Origin: Chloroflexota bacterium
GTDB lineage: Bacteria > Chloroflexota > Limnocylindria > Limnocylindrales > CSP1-4
NCBI GenBank assembly: GCA_021812735.1
Contig: JAKAMV010000555.1
Location: 1 to 6,976, forward strand
Length of the DNA: 6,976 nt
Reading direction: 5' to 3'
The notes beneath the pieces are model-generated. The model did not search any database and was not told the origin of the DNA. It worked only from the letters and a program-made list of their open reading frames with translations. The position numbers and the translations under genes are program-made. Positions 5,806-6,976 of the stretch are shown here, one piece after another. Position 1 is the first letter of the stretch, and every line of letters begins with the position of its first letter.

Positions 5806-6976
5806 GTGACCGAGCCCGCTCTTCGCAGCTTCGACGTGACCCGACCACTCCGCACACTCGTGCGCGAGTCCGTCGAGCGCGCCTGGGCTCGGGCGGTCGA
5901 GTCGGGCACCCTTCCCGCCCCAGCAGGCGCTACCGCACCAGCGCCCCCTGTCGAGGTCGAGGTCTCGCGCCCCGACAACCCCGCGCACGGCGACTTCGCC
6001 ACCAACCTCGCGCTCAAGCTCGCCCGACCCCTGCGCCGGCCCCCACTCGAGATTGCCCGCGCCCTCGCTGACGAGCTCCGGCGCGACCCCGAGCCGATCG
6101 GATCGGTCGATGTCGCCCCGCCCGGTTTCCTCAACATGCGCCTGGATGCGGCGGCGGTCGAGCAGGGCGTCGACGCGGCCTGCGCCGCGGGTCCCCTCTT
6201 CGGCCGCATCGCCAATCCCCGGCCCCGACGCATCAACGTCGAGTTCGTCTCGGCGAACCCCACCGGGCCGCTCCACATCGGCAACGCCCGCGGCGCCTTC
6301 GTGGGCGACCTCCTCTGCCGCGTGCTCGAGGCCGCCGGTCAGGCCGTGACTCGCGAGTACTACTTCAACGACTTCGGCTCGCAGGTCCGGCAGCTGGGCG
6401 CGTCGGTGCTGGCGGTCCGCGGCGGCCGCGAGGTTCCCGACGACGGGTACCGCGGCGCGTACGTCCACGATCTGGCACGCGAGCTCCCCGACGAGATCCG
6501 GGCGCGCGCGCTCGAGCCCGGTGCGGACCCCGACGCGGTCGTCGGCCGGTGGGCGTCCGAGCGCGTGCGGGCGGGGATCGAAGCGAGCCTGGCACGGCTC
6601 GGCGTTCGCTTCGACGTCTGGACCAGCGAGGGCTCGCTCTACCGCGATGGCTGGGTCGATCGCGCGGTCGAACGGCTGCGTGAGGGCGGCTGGCTCTACG
6701 AGCAGGACGGTGCGCTCTGGTTCCGCTCGACCGCGTTCGGCGACGACAAGGACCGCGTCGTGCGGCGCTCCAACGGCCAGTTCACGTACTTCGGATCCGA
6801 CATCGGGTACCTCCTGCAGAAGTTCGATCGCGGCTTCGAGCACCTGATCTACGTCTGGGGCGCGGACCACCACGGCACGGTCGCGCGCGTCCGCAACGCG
6901 GCGCAGGCGATGGGCTTCGACAAAGATGCGGTCGAGATGCTCCTGATCGCCTGGGTTCGCTTCGTGCGCGACGGCC
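5806..6976 (+). CDS. argS: Arginyl-tRNA synthetase, 3' partial
   Basis: This is the class I aminoacyl-tRNA synthetase that charges tRNA-Arg in the cytoplasm. The first 390 residues of an expected roughly 550 are present; the sequence leaves the window before the KMSKS loop and the DALR anticodon-binding domain. The N-terminal additional domain (residues about 10-115), which contacts the tRNA D-loop, includes NPAHGDFATNLALKLA (58-73). The catalytic core opens at INVEFVSANPTGPLHIGN (143-160), the HIGH-motif region, and continues with ARGAFVGD, YYFNDFGSQVRQLG and IYVWGADHHGTVARV, all typical of bacterial ArgS. The HIGH motif reads H157-I-G-N160, so the usual second His is Asn. GTG 5806 is chosen for its GGAGGA ribosome site. 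The MFS gene ends 43 bp upstream on the same strand, so the two may share a transcript. Confidence 0.96.
   Translation, partial: MTEPALRSFDVTRPLRTLVRESVERAWARAVESGTLPAPAGATAPAPPVEVEVSRPDNPAHGDFATNLALKLARPLRRPPLEIARALADELRRDPEPIGSVDVAPPGFLNMRLDAAAVEQGVDAACAAGPLFGRIANPRPRRINVEFVSANPTGPLHIGNARGAFVGDLLCRVLEAAGQAVTREYYFNDFGSQVRQLGASVLAVRGGREVPDDGYRGAYVHDLARELPDEIRARALEPGADPDAVVGRWASERVRAGIEASLARLGVRFDVWTSEGSLYRDGWVDRAVERLREGGWLYEQDGALWFRSTAFGDDKDRVVRRSNGQFTYFGSDIGYLLQKFDRGFEHLIYVWGADHHGTVARVRNAAQAMGFDKDAVEMLLIAWVRFVRDG

Noticed and set aside
4074..6284. 736-aa - strand open frame across the MFS and argS genes
   Set aside because: Its translation is low-complexity Arg/Ala/Asp/Gln-rich text with no recognisable domain; the + strand frames beneath it encode clear MFS and ArgS proteins. 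It is an artefact of high GC.
5713..6873. 386-aa - strand open frame antisense to argS
   Set aside because: It lies opposite strongly conserved ArgS codons and has no family motif or ribosome site.

Overview
The window is about 70% G+C, densely coding, and ends codons mostly in G or C. Gene content and protein style suggest a high-GC free-living bacterium. Chloroflexota (Limnocylindria-like) is my best guess and an actinobacterial lineage is the alternative, but nothing here fixes the phylum. Two start regions look leaderless while argS has a good Shine-Dalgarno sequence, a mixture seen in both groups.

Layout from left to right. (1) A Kbl/BioF-type PLP acyltransferase on the + strand is cut by the left edge (2-1177). 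(2) A class I SAM methyltransferase on the - strand (2091-1219) converges on it; 41 bases with two small GC hairpins separate the stops. (3) A 129-bp divergent promoter region (2092-2220) holds a -10-like box facing each way, a pair of 15-bp direct repeats spaced 20 bp and a 7-bp inverted repeat. (4) A HisJ-type PHP phosphoesterase (2221-3099) and an RNase Z-like metallo-beta-lactamase-fold hydrolase (3103-3888) are 3 nt apart and form a likely two-gene operon. (5) A 371-bp spacer (3889-4259) contains a 16-bp hairpin and, on the - strand, a Ser/Pro-rich coding-like stretch that resembles a broken small lipoprotein. (6) An MFS transporter (4260-5762) has a long loop between its two halves. (7) argS (from 5806) runs off the right edge without its C-terminal part.

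The genes are mostly core or general metabolism: Thr/Gly metabolism or biotin-type chemistry, a His-pathway-type phosphatase, a tRNA synthetase, a general exporter and a methyltransferase. They do not form one pathway. I see no mobile element, CRISPR array, toxin-antitoxin pair, phage gene or biosynthetic cluster, and no convincing undescribed multi-gene system. The items most worth a second look are the - strand remnant in the 3889-4259 spacer, the leaderless-looking divergent promoter with its repeats, and the HIGN variant of the HIGH motif in ArgS.
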